From the NCBI GenBank assembly GCA_016710075.1, contig JADJLO010000043.1, positions 1-64,000 of the forward strand: DNA of 64,000 nt, given 5' to 3'. Source of the DNA: Acidobacteriota bacterium (lineage in GTDB: Bacteria; Acidobacteriota; Blastocatellia; RBC074). The position numbers and the translations under genes were made by a program. This document shows positions 8,779 to 18,313 of this stretch, one piece after another; within the stretch, counting starts at the first letter, position 1, and the number at the start of each line of letters is the position of its first letter. A model generated the notes under the pieces. It searched no databases. It was not told the DNA's origin and saw nothing but the letters and a program-made list of their open reading frames with translations.

Positions 8779-10761
8779 ATGAGCATCAAACCAATCAGCA
8801 AAATACTCATAGCCAATCGTGGTGAGATTGCACTGCGGATCATGCGAACCTGCCGAAAAATCGGAATAGCAACGGTCGGGGTCTATTCCGACGCTGATCG
8901 TGACGCTCCCCATACCAGGTATGCTGATGAATCGGTATACCTTGGGCCATCACCGAGCAATCAATCCTATCTCAACATTCAGAAGATAATCGAAGCTGCT
9001 CATCGCACCGGAGCGGATGCGATTCATCCGGGTTATGGATTCCTCTCGGAGAAGGCCGAATTTGCCAGAACCTGCCGCGAGGCGGGGATCGTTTTCATCG
9101 GCCCGTCGCCCGAATCCATCGAAAAGATGGGACTCAAAAACACGGCAAGGAAGCTGATGCAGCAGGCTGGAGTCCCTGTCCTTCCTGGTTATGACGGCGA
9201 GGATCAGAGCGACGAGACCCTCCGGGATAATATTTTCAAAATCGGATTCCCGGTTCTGATCAAGGCTGCTGCCGGCGGCGGCGGGAAGGGAATGCGGGTT
9301 GTCAGATCGGAATCAGAGATTGACGCCGCCATCGAATCGGCAAGACGCGAAGCCGACAAGGCTTTTGGCGACGGAACCCTGCTGCTTGAGAAATTCATAG
9401 AGAGTGCCCGCCACGTTGAGGTCCAGATTCTCGGAGATCAGGCCGGGAATCTGGTGCATCTGTTCGAACGCGACTGCTCGATTCAACGGCGCCATCAGAA
9501 AATCATCGAGGAGAGTCCTTCTCCGGCCGTCAATCAGGATTTGAGATCGCAGATCGGCGAGGCCGCACTCAGCGCCGGCAGGGCCATCGGTTATTTCAAT
9601 GCCGGCACGGTTGAATTCATCCTCACTCCCGAAGGCGCATTCTATTTCATTGAAGTCAACACGCGTCTTCAGGTCGAGCATCCAGTCACCGAAATGGTGA
9701 CTGGCCTCGATCTCGTCAGTCTCCAGATAGATGTCGCCGAGGGGCGTTCCTTACCGTTTACGCAGAATGACCTCGCGTCAAACGGCCATGCAATTGAAGC
9801 CCGTCTTTACGCCGAAGACCCTGCCAATGATTTCCTTCCTCAAACCGGCAAAATCATCAAATGGAAACTTCCCGAAGACATTGAATCCTTGCGAATCGAT
9901 ACAGGCGTCGAACATGGTTCCGAGATCGGAATCTTCTATGATCCGATGCTCGCAAAACTGATCGCCTGGGGACCGGATCGCGCAACCGCATTGAGGAAAC
10001 TAGGCTACGCGCTTCGCTCAACCGTGATCGAGGGCGTTCTTACCAACAAAGACTTTCTGGTCTCCCTTCTCGGACACGATTCTTTCAGAAACGGAACGGC
10101 TCATACCGGATTCATCTCCGATCATTTCGATGAACTCCGCGCACCTGCCGGCTCCTCCCTGCTCAATTTTTCAGTCATTGCCGCAACAGCCTTCCTGTTT
10201 CATCATTGGCATCAATCCGACGAACTCCAGGCCGGACTCCCTCTCGTATACCGTAATAACCCTTACCGCGACCCTTCTGTTAAATTCCTTGTTGAACAGA
10301 ATGAAATCCAGGTCACCTGGAAAAATACTGGCGCTGACTTCTACTCATATTCAATTGCACAATCGGAATATTCTGTCGAACTCCTCGATTTTTGCGGCGA
10401 TCAGTTAAGAATGGCTATCGATGGCATTCAATACCGATTTGAAGTGACCAGGTCTGACGATCATTTTTTTGTTCATTCCTTTTCTGGCTCAATCGAAATT
10501 CTGAAACTCTCCCGCCATCCCCTTCGTCATAATACAGCCGAGGAAGGAACCGCTAATTCACCCATGCCTGGTCAGGTCTTGAAAATCATGGTGCAAGTCG
10601 GTCAAAAAGTTTCTGCCGGCGACCCGCTGATCCTTCTTGAGGCCATGAAAATGGAACATACGATGAGAGCCCATGCCGACGGCATTATTGAAAACATCCT
10701 CGTCAAACAGGGTGAAGTCGTGGGCCCCGGTCAGGTGCTGGTGCAAATAGCCGCTTTATGA
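8779..10761 (+). CDS. Acyl-CoA carboxylase alpha subunit: biotin carboxylase plus biotin carrier domain
   Basis: About 660 residues. Carboxylates its own covalently bound biotin with ATP and bicarbonate, for transfer to an acyl-CoA such as methylcrotonyl- or propionyl-CoA. The biotin carboxylase part begins KILIANRGEIALRIMRTCRK and contains HPGYGFLSE, the glycine-rich KAAAGGGGKGMRVV, ERDCSIQRRHQK and EVNTRLQVEHPVTE. The C-terminal carrier domain has the biotinylation motif EAMKMEH with lysine at about 624. The frame is open to a TTG at 8755; the ATG at 8779 is preferred because family homology starts just after it, though neither start has a clear ribosome binding site. The matching beta subunit gene at 4701 is broken. 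Confidence 0.92.
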   Translation: MSIKPISKILIANRGEIALRIMRTCRKIGIATVGVYSDADRDAPHTRYADESVYLGPSPSNQSYLNIQKIIEAAHRTGADAIHPGYGFLSEKAEFARTCREAGIVFIGPSPESIEKMGLKNTARKLMQQAGVPVLPGYDGEDQSDETLRDNIFKIGFPVLIKAAAGGGGKGMRVVRSESEIDAAIESARREADKAFGDGTLLLEKFIESARHVEVQILGDQAGNLVHLFERDCSIQRRHQKIIEESPSPAVNQDLRSQIGEAALSAGRAIGYFNAGTVEFILTPEGAFYFIEVNTRLQVEHPVTEMVTGLDLVSLQIDVAEGRSLPFTQNDLASNGHAIEARLYAEDPANDFLPQTGKIIKWKLPEDIESLRIDTGVEHGSEIGIFYDPMLAKLIAWGPDRATALRKLGYALRSTVIEGVLTNKDFLVSLLGHDSFRNGTAHTGFISDHFDELRAPAGSSLLNFSVIAATAFLFHHWHQSDELQAGLPLVYRNNPYRDPSVKFLVEQNEIQVTWKNTGADFYSYSIAQSEYSVELLDFCGDQLRMAIDGIQYRFEVTRSDDHFFVHSFSGSIEILKLSRHPLRHNTAEEGTANSPMPGQVLKIMVQVGQKVSAGDPLILLEAMKMEHTMRAHADGIIENILVKQGEVVGPGQVLVQIAAL

Positions 10762-11051
10762 AATAATAATTTTTCCGTTTGCTCTCTGAAGAATTCAATC
10801 TATTTGAAATCTGGAAAAAGCCCGGCGCGGTGGTTAATCCGTTTTTATCGGTTTAACCGCACAGGGGAGAGCTGTGTACAATTCGATATGGAATAGAAAA
10901 TCGGGGATAGTACCCTGATAATTGCTCAAGACGCAAAAGAAATAACTGTTGTCCCGATTGTTGGTTATTGAAGAATTTTCGATGAAGGCTGATCAGGTCT
11001 TTGGCGGTGAAGTATCTCCGATAACCGACGACCCAGAAATTATCAAAAATA

Positions 11052-13991
11052 ATGCGTGAATGGCTGCCCTCGGGCACGATGATTGCCCGCTATCAGATAT
11101 CCTCCCGGCTGAGTGCCAGTGGCACGGGTGAGGTTTATCTCGCCAGAGATATCTCGGCGGGCAGGGAAGTCGCCCTCAAGATACTGCCTTCATCCTTAAT
11201 CAAAGACCAATTCGCGCGAAAAAAATTCCTCAAGATATACGCCCTGTTGGCACGATTTGAACATATCGGCGTATGCAAAGTATACGAGGCAGGGCTGACT
11301 GAAACCCTGCGCCCGTACGTTGCGATGGAATATATCAAGGGGCAATCACTCGATGTTCTCGGCTATGGTCAGCAATTAACCTTCAGCGAAAATATAGCAG
11401 TCATATTACAGATGGCCGACGCGCTTGAAGCCGCTCATTCTCATGGCTGGCTTCATCTTTCGATCAGGCCGTCCAATCTGATGGTGACGCCTGACCGGGA
11501 TATTAAAATTCTCGATTTTGGCCAGAGTCTGGCGTTTCCTCCCAGCATGTCACCAGAGGCGGAAGATCCCTTTCAGGTCACGCTTGGCCATGTTCGATAC
11601 TACAGCCCGGAACAGGTGGCTGAAGAGAGGCCGGATCAAAGATGCGATATTTTCAGTCTTGGATCGGTACTTTATGAAATGATAGCCGCTCATACGCCGT
11701 TTGTGGGAGCCACTGTCGATGAGGTCATCGCCGGAATAACCCTCGCGGACCCTCTTCCTTTGACTGAATTCAGGGAAGACCTGCCGGAAGAATTCAACAG
11801 AATAGTCATGAAAGCATTGGCCAAGGATCCTGTAAAACGGTATCAGACTGCGGCTGAATTTGCCTTTGATCTGAGGGAACTGACATCGAAAGAGTCATTC
11901 TGGACCAAGCTTGGCGGTATTGAGCCCGATGAGTTGATTAAAGATTCATTTTATCAGCCGCAAAAAACCCGATCGATTGCCCTTCCTGGTTTATTTCAGG
12001 GTTTTTTTATGACGAAGCGGTCAAGAGACAAGCAGGGAAGTGGGTCGCCCGGTGCGTTTTTGGCTGATCTCAAAAAAGCATTTACCGGCTTAGGATCGAA
12101 GAGTTTGAAGAGCGATAACAGGGTGACCGCCGGAATCAATCGGATCCCACAGGTCAGGGGGGAGGTATCCTTTCTTGATTCACTCACTAACTACTTCAAG
12201 TATTACAACCGGAGGCTTCTCGCCGCATCACTGGTAGTTGTCGGCCTTTTCTGGGCCTCGTGGATCGCTTCATTTTTATGGGGGCAGGCAACCGAGAGTC
12301 AAAAGAATATATCAAGCAAGAACACATTTTTGACAGCCGTCGGCAATGTGAAATCTGCGGTCATCTCTCCCGATGCGGTCGTGCTGATTTATGTTGTTCA
12401 AGAGGGAACCCAGGAAGGTCTCAAAGCCAGAAACCTGCGAAGTCATACCGAATTTTATCTGGCGCCTCCTGAACTGGTGGAATATAAAAGTCTCAGCATC
12501 TCTCCTGACGGAAAATGGGTCGCCTATATCAAGACGGAACCGAACCAGGATCTGGGTGTGAGTTGTCGAAGGCCGATCCAGGGCGGTGTCGAAGAAGTGC
12601 TCTCTCGCAGCAAAAGGTTGAGTGCCGTTGATTTTTCCTATCATTCCGACAATATAGCTTTTATCCAGCAGAGCCTGGATCGAACTGAGACCCAGTTGAT
12701 GATCGGAGCAATAAATGGCCCTTTCAGGGAGGTTATCAAACACAAGAGCCCATCTTTTATCGGCAATGGCGTTCTCTCATGGTCCCCCGATGAGAGGCTT
12801 CTCGCCTGCGCCATCAAGGAATATGACAACAATCCCTATTTCAGGCTTGCAATTGTCGATATTGCAACAGGGAGGGAGAATCATATTGTCCAGCGCCTTT
12901 GGTCAATCATAGAGAGCGTTGAGTGGATCACGGATGGGAGCGGTCTGATTGTTGTCGCCACGGAGCCGACATCCAGATTCAGTCAAATCTGGAAGATCGA
13001 TTACCCGACCGGGAATACAAGCCGAATCACCTTTTCTCAAAGCACACACAAAGGCGTTAGTCTGGTTGCAAACAGCACTGGAATAGTCACTGTCAGCAGC
13101 AAGGCCATCTCGAATATCTGGGTTGCGGCCAGCGGCGATCTCAACAAGGTCCGGCAGGTATCCGCCGACAAGTACGATGGAGTGGATGGCCTGGCCTGGT
13201 CTTCCGACAACAGGCTGTTGTTTTCATCGCGGGCCGGAGGCCGTGATTCAATCTGGATCACGCAATCCTCCTTGATTAACCAGAGCCCGCTGGATATCTC
13301 TCCTGAAGGAGGCGATAGCGGTGAATACCATCCATCGGTGTCACCTGATGGCGGATTTCTTGCCTATATTGTTGAGCGCCAGGGGGGCGCCTACCTCTGG
13401 CAAAGCGAGATCTCACGAAGGGTGATCAAACGCATTTCCGATGAGAGTCTGGTTTTCTTTCCGTCATTTTCCGCCGATGGAAAGGAGGTCATCTATTCTG
13501 TTCTCAGAGACGGCCGCCGCCAGATTGCCCGGATCAGCATCAATGGCGGAATCCCGGTCACGATCATCGAAAAACAAGCATGGCGACCCGTTCTCTCACC
13601 CGATGGCTCAAAGATCGCCTGCAATTACTGGGATGAAATTGTGGGCGTCTGGAAACTTGCAGTATTCAACTATAACGGGGCCGGCCCTCTTTTCACCTTT
13701 GAAGCTCCGGGCGGCTATGACAGAACTGTGAAATGGATGCCTGACGGAAACTCGCTCGCCTATATCGTAACTCATGGCGGAGTTTCCAATATCTGGGTTC
13801 AGAAACTGGACGGATCCGCCCCCAGACCCTTGACCGATTTCAAAAAAAATCTGATTTTCGATTTTGCCTGGTCGCGTGACGGTAAATCAATTGCGTATGC
13901 CCAGGGATGGTATACGAGCGACGTGTTGCTGATTCAGAATTTTCGCAATCCCGGTGATCAACCATCATATTTGAGCAAGAGATCAGAATGA
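11052..13991 (+). CDS. Predicted membrane pseudokinase fused to a WD40-like (PD40) beta-propeller
   Basis: A 979-residue protein. Residues about 12-280 form a Ser/Thr kinase domain: glycine loop SASGTGEVYL, the ATP lysine K43 in ALKILP, DFG at 155-157 and SPEQ at 185-188. The catalytic loop that should read HRDxKPxN is HLSIRPSN (135-142), so the catalytic aspartate is a serine. One membrane segment lies at about 388-410. The rest (about 430-979) is a run of PD40/TolB-like blades with motifs such as SISPDGKWVAYI, HPSVSPDGGFLAYI and WSRDGKSIAYAQG. The likely layout is a cytoplasmic kinase-like domain and a periplasmic propeller. It overlaps the DinB gene by 4 bases. Confidence 0.9.
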   Translation: MREWLPSGTMIARYQISSRLSASGTGEVYLARDISAGREVALKILPSSLIKDQFARKKFLKIYALLARFEHIGVCKVYEAGLTETLRPYVAMEYIKGQSLDVLGYGQQLTFSENIAVILQMADALEAAHSHGWLHLSIRPSNLMVTPDRDIKILDFGQSLAFPPSMSPEAEDPFQVTLGHVRYYSPEQVAEERPDQRCDIFSLGSVLYEMIAAHTPFVGATVDEVIAGITLADPLPLTEFREDLPEEFNRIVMKALAKDPVKRYQTAAEFAFDLRELTSKESFWTKLGGIEPDELIKDSFYQPQKTRSIALPGLFQGFFMTKRSRDKQGSGSPGAFLADLKKAFTGLGSKSLKSDNRVTAGINRIPQVRGEVSFLDSLTNYFKYYNRRLLAASLVVVGLFWASWIASFLWGQATESQKNISSKNTFLTAVGNVKSAVISPDAVVLIYVVQEGTQEGLKARNLRSHTEFYLAPPELVEYKSLSISPDGKWVAYIKTEPNQDLGVSCRRPIQGGVEEVLSRSKRLSAVDFSYHSDNIAFIQQSLDRTETQLMIGAINGPFREVIKHKSPSFIGNGVLSWSPDERLLACAIKEYDNNPYFRLAIVDIATGRENHIVQRLWSIIESVEWITDGSGLIVVATEPTSRFSQIWKIDYPTGNTSRITFSQSTHKGVSLVANSTGIVTVSSKAISNIWVAASGDLNKVRQVSADKYDGVDGLAWSSDNRLLFSSRAGGRDSIWITQSSLINQSPLDISPEGGDSGEYHPSVSPDGGFLAYIVERQGGAYLWQSEISRRVIKRISDESLVFFPSFSADGKEVIYSVLRDGRRQIARISINGGIPVTIIEKQAWRPVLSPDGSKIACNYWDEIVGVWKLAVFNYNGAGPLFTFEAPGGYDRTVKWMPDGNSLAYIVTHGGVSNIWVQKLDGSAPRPLTDFKKNLIFDFAWSRDGKSIAYAQGWYTSDVLLIQNFRNPGDQPSYLSKRSE

Positions 13992-14557
13992 GCGAACCTG
14001 CACTGCATTCAATCAATGATATTGTTTCCGAGGCGCACCGCCTCGCATCGGACGTCGAATCGGCGTTCGGGAGCCTGAATCGGGATCAACTCAACTGGAA
14101 ACCGAATGCTCAATCGTGGAGCATCGGTCAATGTATCGATCACCTGATTACGACTAACAGTAAATTCTACCCTCAAATCGATGAGCTGGTCGCCGGCGGC
14201 AGACGCCACTCATTATGGCAGAGCTTCCCGATCATCCCCGGATTATTGGGAAAGTTAATGATCAATATGATCAAACCCGACTCGACTCGGAAGATCAAAG
14301 TTCCTCCGGGGTTTGAGCCGACATCAAGCCGGTTAGAAGTGGATATCATTTCAAGGTTCATCTCTCATCAGGCTGAATTTATTGGTCGGATCGAATCGAC
14401 ATCCGATCTTAAACCCGAAAATACGATCATCTACTCACCCATTTCCAGGCTGATAACGTATTCACTCCTTGATGCATACAGGATCGCCGTTCTTCACGAA
14501 AGAAGGCATTTTATCCAGGCTCAGAGGGTCCGAGGCCTTCCAGGATTCCCTGGATAA
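13988..14557 (+). CDS. DinB-family protein
   Basis: A 189-residue four-helix protein of the DinB/YfiT superfamily. The start ATG overlaps the stop of the kinase-propeller gene (ATGA), so translation is probably coupled. The motif LNWKPNAQSWSIGQCIDHLI (about residues 33-52) is the family signature, with the first metal-ligand histidine in CIDHL. A late HERRHFIQAQRV supplies the expected paired histidines near the C-terminus. Members are metal-dependent hydrolases or thiol S-transferases; the actual reaction here cannot be assigned. Confidence 0.82.
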   Translation: MSEPALHSINDIVSEAHRLASDVESAFGSLNRDQLNWKPNAQSWSIGQCIDHLITTNSKFYPQIDELVAGGRRHSLWQSFPIIPGLLGKLMINMIKPDSTRKIKVPPGFEPTSSRLEVDIISRFISHQAEFIGRIESTSDLKPENTIIYSPISRLITYSLLDAYRIAVLHERRHFIQAQRVRGLPGFPG

Positions 14558-14631
14558 AACCAACCAATGACGGTTTTTATGCCTGGAACATTCGAGTCCC
14601 GCTTGATTTCTGTCGAGGCTGAATCAACCAA

Positions 14632-16080
14632 ATGGATCATCAATCAGAGAATAATTCTCATAAGTCCGTAAGCGATTCCAGCGGATTGAAGAGTTCAGCC
14701 GGTATCCTGGGGACGCTTCGAGAAGCTCTGCTTGGATCTCATCATGATTTCACGGAAGGCAGCATCGGGCGCGCCATCTTTCTTTTATCCGTGCCGATGG
14801 TGCTTGAGATGGCTATGGAATCGTTGTTTGGCGTCGTCAACGTATTCTGGGTATCTCACCTCGGCAGGGAACAGACCGCCGCTGTCGGCATCACCGAATC
14901 GCTGCTGACAATTGTCTTTACCGTGGCTTTGGGACTGAGCATGGGGACCACGGCGATTGTCGCTCGACGTGTTGGTGAGAAGGATTTTGCCGGCGCAGCC
15001 GGCGCCGCCGCTCAATCGATTATCATCGGAATTACGGTTTCCATCCCGATTGCCGTCATCGGAATCGTCTTTTATAAAAGCCTCTTTGGGCTGATGAATG
15101 CCGAGCCTGGAGTCATTACTCATGGCAAGGGATACATCAATATCATATTCGGCGCCAACGTGATTATCATGCTGCTGTTCCTGATCAACGCGATCTTCAG
15201 GGGCGCGGGGGATGCAGCGATCGCCATGCAGTCGTTATGGGTCGGCAACATCATCAATCTGATTCTCGATCCCTGTCTGATTTTCGGCCTTGGCCCCTTC
15301 CCTGAACTCGGCGTCACAGGTTCGGCAGTCGCAACAACAATCGGCCGTGGTTGTGCAGTTATCTTTCAATTCTCGCGGCTTTTTGGGGGCCATAGCCGGA
15401 TCCCGATCAAGCCCGGTCTGTTTCACCCCAATTTTCATCTGATCGGAAACCTTGTTCGCATTTCTCTTGGCGGCACGCTGCAATACCTTGTAGCCACAGC
15501 CGCCTGGATGATGCTGATGAGTGTCGTGGGCAAATTCGGGAGTGCGGCCCAGGCCGGCTATACGATCGCACTCAGGATCATTGTCGTGACGATACTGCCA
15601 TCCTGGGGGATGAGCAATGCGGCAGCCACGCTGGTTGGGCAGAATCTGGGCGCAGGCAAACCGCTGAGAGCCGAGAAGTCCGTCTGGGTGGCCGGTCACA
15701 TCAATGCCATTTTCCTCGGTTCTATCTCCCTGATTTTTATCTTTTTTGCCGGCTTTCTGGTGAGAATCTTTACCAGCGATTCATCCGTCATCCCCTTTGG
15801 AGTCGATGCTCTTCGATATATCAGTTATGGCTATATTTTTTATGCATACGGCATGGTCATGGTTGCATCTTTTAACGGCGCCGGCGACACGCTGACTCCA
15901 ACCCTTCTTAATTTGATCTGTTTCTGGCTGATCCAGATCCCGCTGGCTTACTCTCTTTCGTTGTGGCTCGGATTCGGCGCCAGGGGCGTTTTCATCGCCA
16001 TTACCGTCGCTGAATCGATTCTCGCCGTTTTTGCAGTCTTCTTTTTCAGGCGGGGTAAATGGCGGGAAAGAATGGTCTGA
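14632..16080 (+). CDS. MATE family multidrug/Na+ efflux transporter
   Basis: A 482-residue integral membrane protein with about twelve hydrophobic segments and a hydrophilic N-terminal tail of about 45 residues. It starts its membrane part with GSIGRAIFLLSVPMVLEMAM, the usual MATE opening, and has the duplicated architecture (SLGGTLQYLVATAAWMMLMS begins the second half). MATE proteins export organic cations and drugs in exchange for Na+ or H+. It lies 74 bases after the DinB gene on the same strand and is followed by a strong hairpin at 16118-16148. Confidence 0.92.
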   Translation: MDHQSENNSHKSVSDSSGLKSSAGILGTLREALLGSHHDFTEGSIGRAIFLLSVPMVLEMAMESLFGVVNVFWVSHLGREQTAAVGITESLLTIVFTVALGLSMGTTAIVARRVGEKDFAGAAGAAAQSIIIGITVSIPIAVIGIVFYKSLFGLMNAEPGVITHGKGYINIIFGANVIIMLLFLINAIFRGAGDAAIAMQSLWVGNIINLILDPCLIFGLGPFPELGVTGSAVATTIGRGCAVIFQFSRLFGGHSRIPIKPGLFHPNFHLIGNLVRISLGGTLQYLVATAAWMMLMSVVGKFGSAAQAGYTIALRIIVVTILPSWGMSNAAATLVGQNLGAGKPLRAEKSVWVAGHINAIFLGSISLIFIFFAGFLVRIFTSDSSVIPFGVDALRYISYGYIFYAYGMVMVASFNGAGDTLTPTLLNLICFWLIQIPLAYSLSLWLGFGARGVFIAITVAESILAVFAVFFFRRGKWRERMV

Positions 16081-16117
16081 CCGACCGGGCTGGAATTTTC
16101 TGAACGTATAAAAAGTT

Positions 16118-16148
16118 TGGGGTGAATATCGCTATGATATTCACCCCA
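16118..16148. terminator. 13-bp stem-loop after the MATE gene
   Basis: GGGGTGAATATC, loop GCTAT, then GATATTCACCCC, plus one flanking T-A pair, form a perfect stem 38 bases after the MATE stop. No clear T-run follows on either strand, so this may be a Rho-assisted terminator or 3' stabiliser between convergent genes. Confidence 0.55.
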
Positions 16149-16197
16149 GGAGTTACGAGAGTGTTGTTAACTTCTACAACATTTTACTCTCAAGGAG

Positions 16198-16226
16198 TAG
16201 CGAAAGACTCCCCAGTCATTTCGCTA
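16198..16226. other. Second hairpin in the 337-base intergenic space 16081-16417
   Basis: TAGCGAAA and GACT pair with AGTC and TTTCGCTA around a CCCC loop, with one bulged A. It lies 50 bases beyond the MATE hairpin, in the space between two convergent genes. No ORF or known RNA family is recognised in the remainder (16227-16417). Confidence 0.4.
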
Positions 16227-16417
16227 ATCAGATGGAACCGGAATCCCCACTACCGATCCCATCTCCAATGCTCTCTCCGAGTCTGATTGCCACTTTCATC
16301 AGACGGACGCAATATACGTTTATTCAAACTTCAAGACCATACGTAGGTTTACGTGATTTGTGGTTTTTTTTGCATTTTTTCGACTTGAGCAGGAGTAAGC
16401 GCTTTTAATTTAACGAT

Positions 16418-17713
16418 TTAGAGATTGTCCTGCCTGTTCTGCCGGTTCCAGTAATGTCCTGTGATCGCGCCCATATCAGCCGGATGAGCCTGTTTGAGGG
16501 CTTTGGAATACCATTGAGCCAATGCCTCAAGATGCTGGTTCCAGATTTCCTGGCAATTATTCTGAGAGAGATTACCGCATATTGAAATGGATTTTTCCTG
16601 CAGCTTTTGGCGGCCGGGATCGATCAGGCTCCGTCTGTTTGAGTAGTCCTGGATAATGAATCTGTGCAGTTTTTCGTGGCGCCAGAAAAGCGAGCGTTCA
16701 TCGAATCCGGCGGCCGGGGAGGGACCTGTATCGAATGGAGAACCGGTGAAGAAAAGCGGCTTGAAAACACTGATGCAGGGAGAGGAAGTTCCGGTCAGCC
16801 AGTGAATCGCCGGGGCGGATTTGAGATGACTGACCATTGACCCGGTTGTCTGACCCGCCTGGCGTGTAATCTGCCAGTTCGAATGGGCACAGGGCATCTT
16901 CATCCTCCAGCCGTCTGCGGGTTCCAGCCCGTTATGGCTACGCAATGCTTCAAAGAAATCGACAATGGTGAGCTGCTTCTCCGATTTCTTCTGAAGCATC
17001 TCCAGAGTACAGGCCCGCCGAATGTCGCCACCACTGGAAAACCCGTATATCTGATCGCCAAAAGCATGGGCAAAATCGAAGTCGGCAGCGGATTTGCACC
17101 AGCCCTTTTTTCGTGCGAATTCATAAGTGCCGTCTCCGATCAGGTCAAATTCCTTGCCGATGGTCAGAACGTTTGAGATGGTGCGGATTCCACGCACTTT
17201 TTCAGCCACCCAGAAGTTGTCGGCAGTTTCGAGCACCCACGCTTCTTCATGATCAGCGATGATGAAGGAATTGTGATATCGGAATTTCGTGTTTCTGTAT
17301 CCGCAGGAGCCTCCCTGACCGTGTTGACCGATCTTGCTGGTTATCAGCTTGAGAGCCTCTGATGCGGAGACAGTTCTTTCAAGGGCCAGTCTTAAAAGGT
17401 CCATCCCTGTCAAACCCGAATCTCTCACGGGCAGTTTGGTAAAGACCGCTTCATTTCCAATGACAAGGCCGTGCTCATTGGCCCCCATTTCAGCTCCCCA
17501 CATCCAGAAAGGACGGCTGATGATTATCTCGTTGGTTCGTCCAGCCTGCTCGATCTCGATAAATGTGCACCGAAGCCTGGAATAAGGAGGATAGGTTCTG
17601 GAGGGCAGGTGCTCAACAACCTGAGCCTCTCCGGGTTCGCGATCACTGTTTTTTCCGAAGATGATCGATCCGTCCGTTGTCGCCGACTTTACTGCCACCA
17701 GAGTGTCACACAT
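16418..17713 (-). CDS. C69-family dipeptidase (secernin-like)
   Basis: A 431-residue N-terminal-nucleophile peptidase. It begins MCDTLVAVKSATTDGSIIFGKNSDR, with Cys2 exposed after methionine removal as the expected nucleophile, and carries the family motif GKNSDREPGEAQ at about residues 20-31. GANEHGLVIGNEAVF (about 75-89) and GYRNTKFRYHNSFIIADHEEAW follow the secernin pattern. It should hydrolyse dipeptides; there is no signal peptide, so it is probably cytoplasmic. It is convergent with the MATE gene and divergent from the DCC gene. Confidence 0.88.
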   Translation of the reverse strand: MCDTLVAVKSATTDGSIIFGKNSDREPGEAQVVEHLPSRTYPPYSRLRCTFIEIEQAGRTNEIIISRPFWMWGAEMGANEHGLVIGNEAVFTKLPVRDSGLTGMDLLRLALERTVSASEALKLITSKIGQHGQGGSCGYRNTKFRYHNSFIIADHEEAWVLETADNFWVAEKVRGIRTISNVLTIGKEFDLIGDGTYEFARKKGWCKSAADFDFAHAFGDQIYGFSSGGDIRRACTLEMLQKKSEKQLTIVDFFEALRSHNGLEPADGWRMKMPCAHSNWQITRQAGQTTGSMVSHLKSAPAIHWLTGTSSPCISVFKPLFFTGSPFDTGPSPAAGFDERSLFWRHEKLHRFIIQDYSNRRSLIDPGRQKLQEKSISICGNLSQNNCQEIWNQHLEALAQWYSKALKQAHPADMGAITGHYWNRQNRQDNL

Positions 17714-17842
17714 ATACTCTCCTCGCTTATCTTTCCGGGTAAATTATCCGAATCTGAATCAATAAGCTGATTATCTGTTTTGTTGTAAGGCGATATCGCG
17801 ACTATTATAGAATGTGACTGACAATAATTGCCGGATAATTTT

Positions 17843-18271
17843 ATGCAGATACCAAATCCAGGAGTTCAAGCTGGAGACACGATAGAGGCAGGCGCCAACT
17901 ATCTTCTCTTTGATGGTGATTGCGGCATCTGTTCCAGACTCTCGGAGATTGCACGAAGCCTTGATCGTCGCAACAGATTCCGCATCAGGCCTTTTCAATC
18001 ATTGAGTGAGACTGAATTGCAGCGATTCGGCATTGATTATGACGATTGCACCAAGGGGCTGCAGTCGATTACGGCCGGAGGGAGAGTCCGTTCCAAATCG
18101 GGCGCCGTCAACTATTTTTTGTGGAGCATCCCGAAATTCAGGCCGCTGGTCATTTTAATCTATCTTATTCCGATCATTCTGCTGGGTGAGATCATCGTTT
18201 ATCGCATCATTGCCAACAATCGACAACGTATCTCAGCCTGGTGCGGACTTCGAGCCTGTAATCTGGAATGA
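17843..18271 (+). CDS. Thiol-disulfide oxidoreductase of the DCC family
   Basis: About 142 residues. The family signature YLLFDGDCGICSRLSEIARS places the D-x-C-x-x-C motif near residue 25, and a hydrophobic C-terminal segment (PLVILIYLIPIILLGEIIVY) suggests membrane association. DCC proteins are thioredoxin-fold proteins of unsettled function. The frame is open to a TTG at 17828; the ATG at 17843 is chosen as the first conventional start. It is transcribed away from the C69 peptidase, with about 130 bases between the two starts. Confidence 0.82.
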   Translation: MQIPNPGVQAGDTIEAGANYLLFDGDCGICSRLSEIARSLDRRNRFRIRPFQSLSETELQRFGIDYDDCTKGLQSITAGGRVRSKSGAVNYFLWSIPKFRPLVILIYLIPIILLGEIIVYRIIANNRQRISAWCGLRACNLE

Positions 18272-18313
18272 ATCAGGGATGCCGGCATCTATTTTAATCG
18301 GGAATATTAATCA

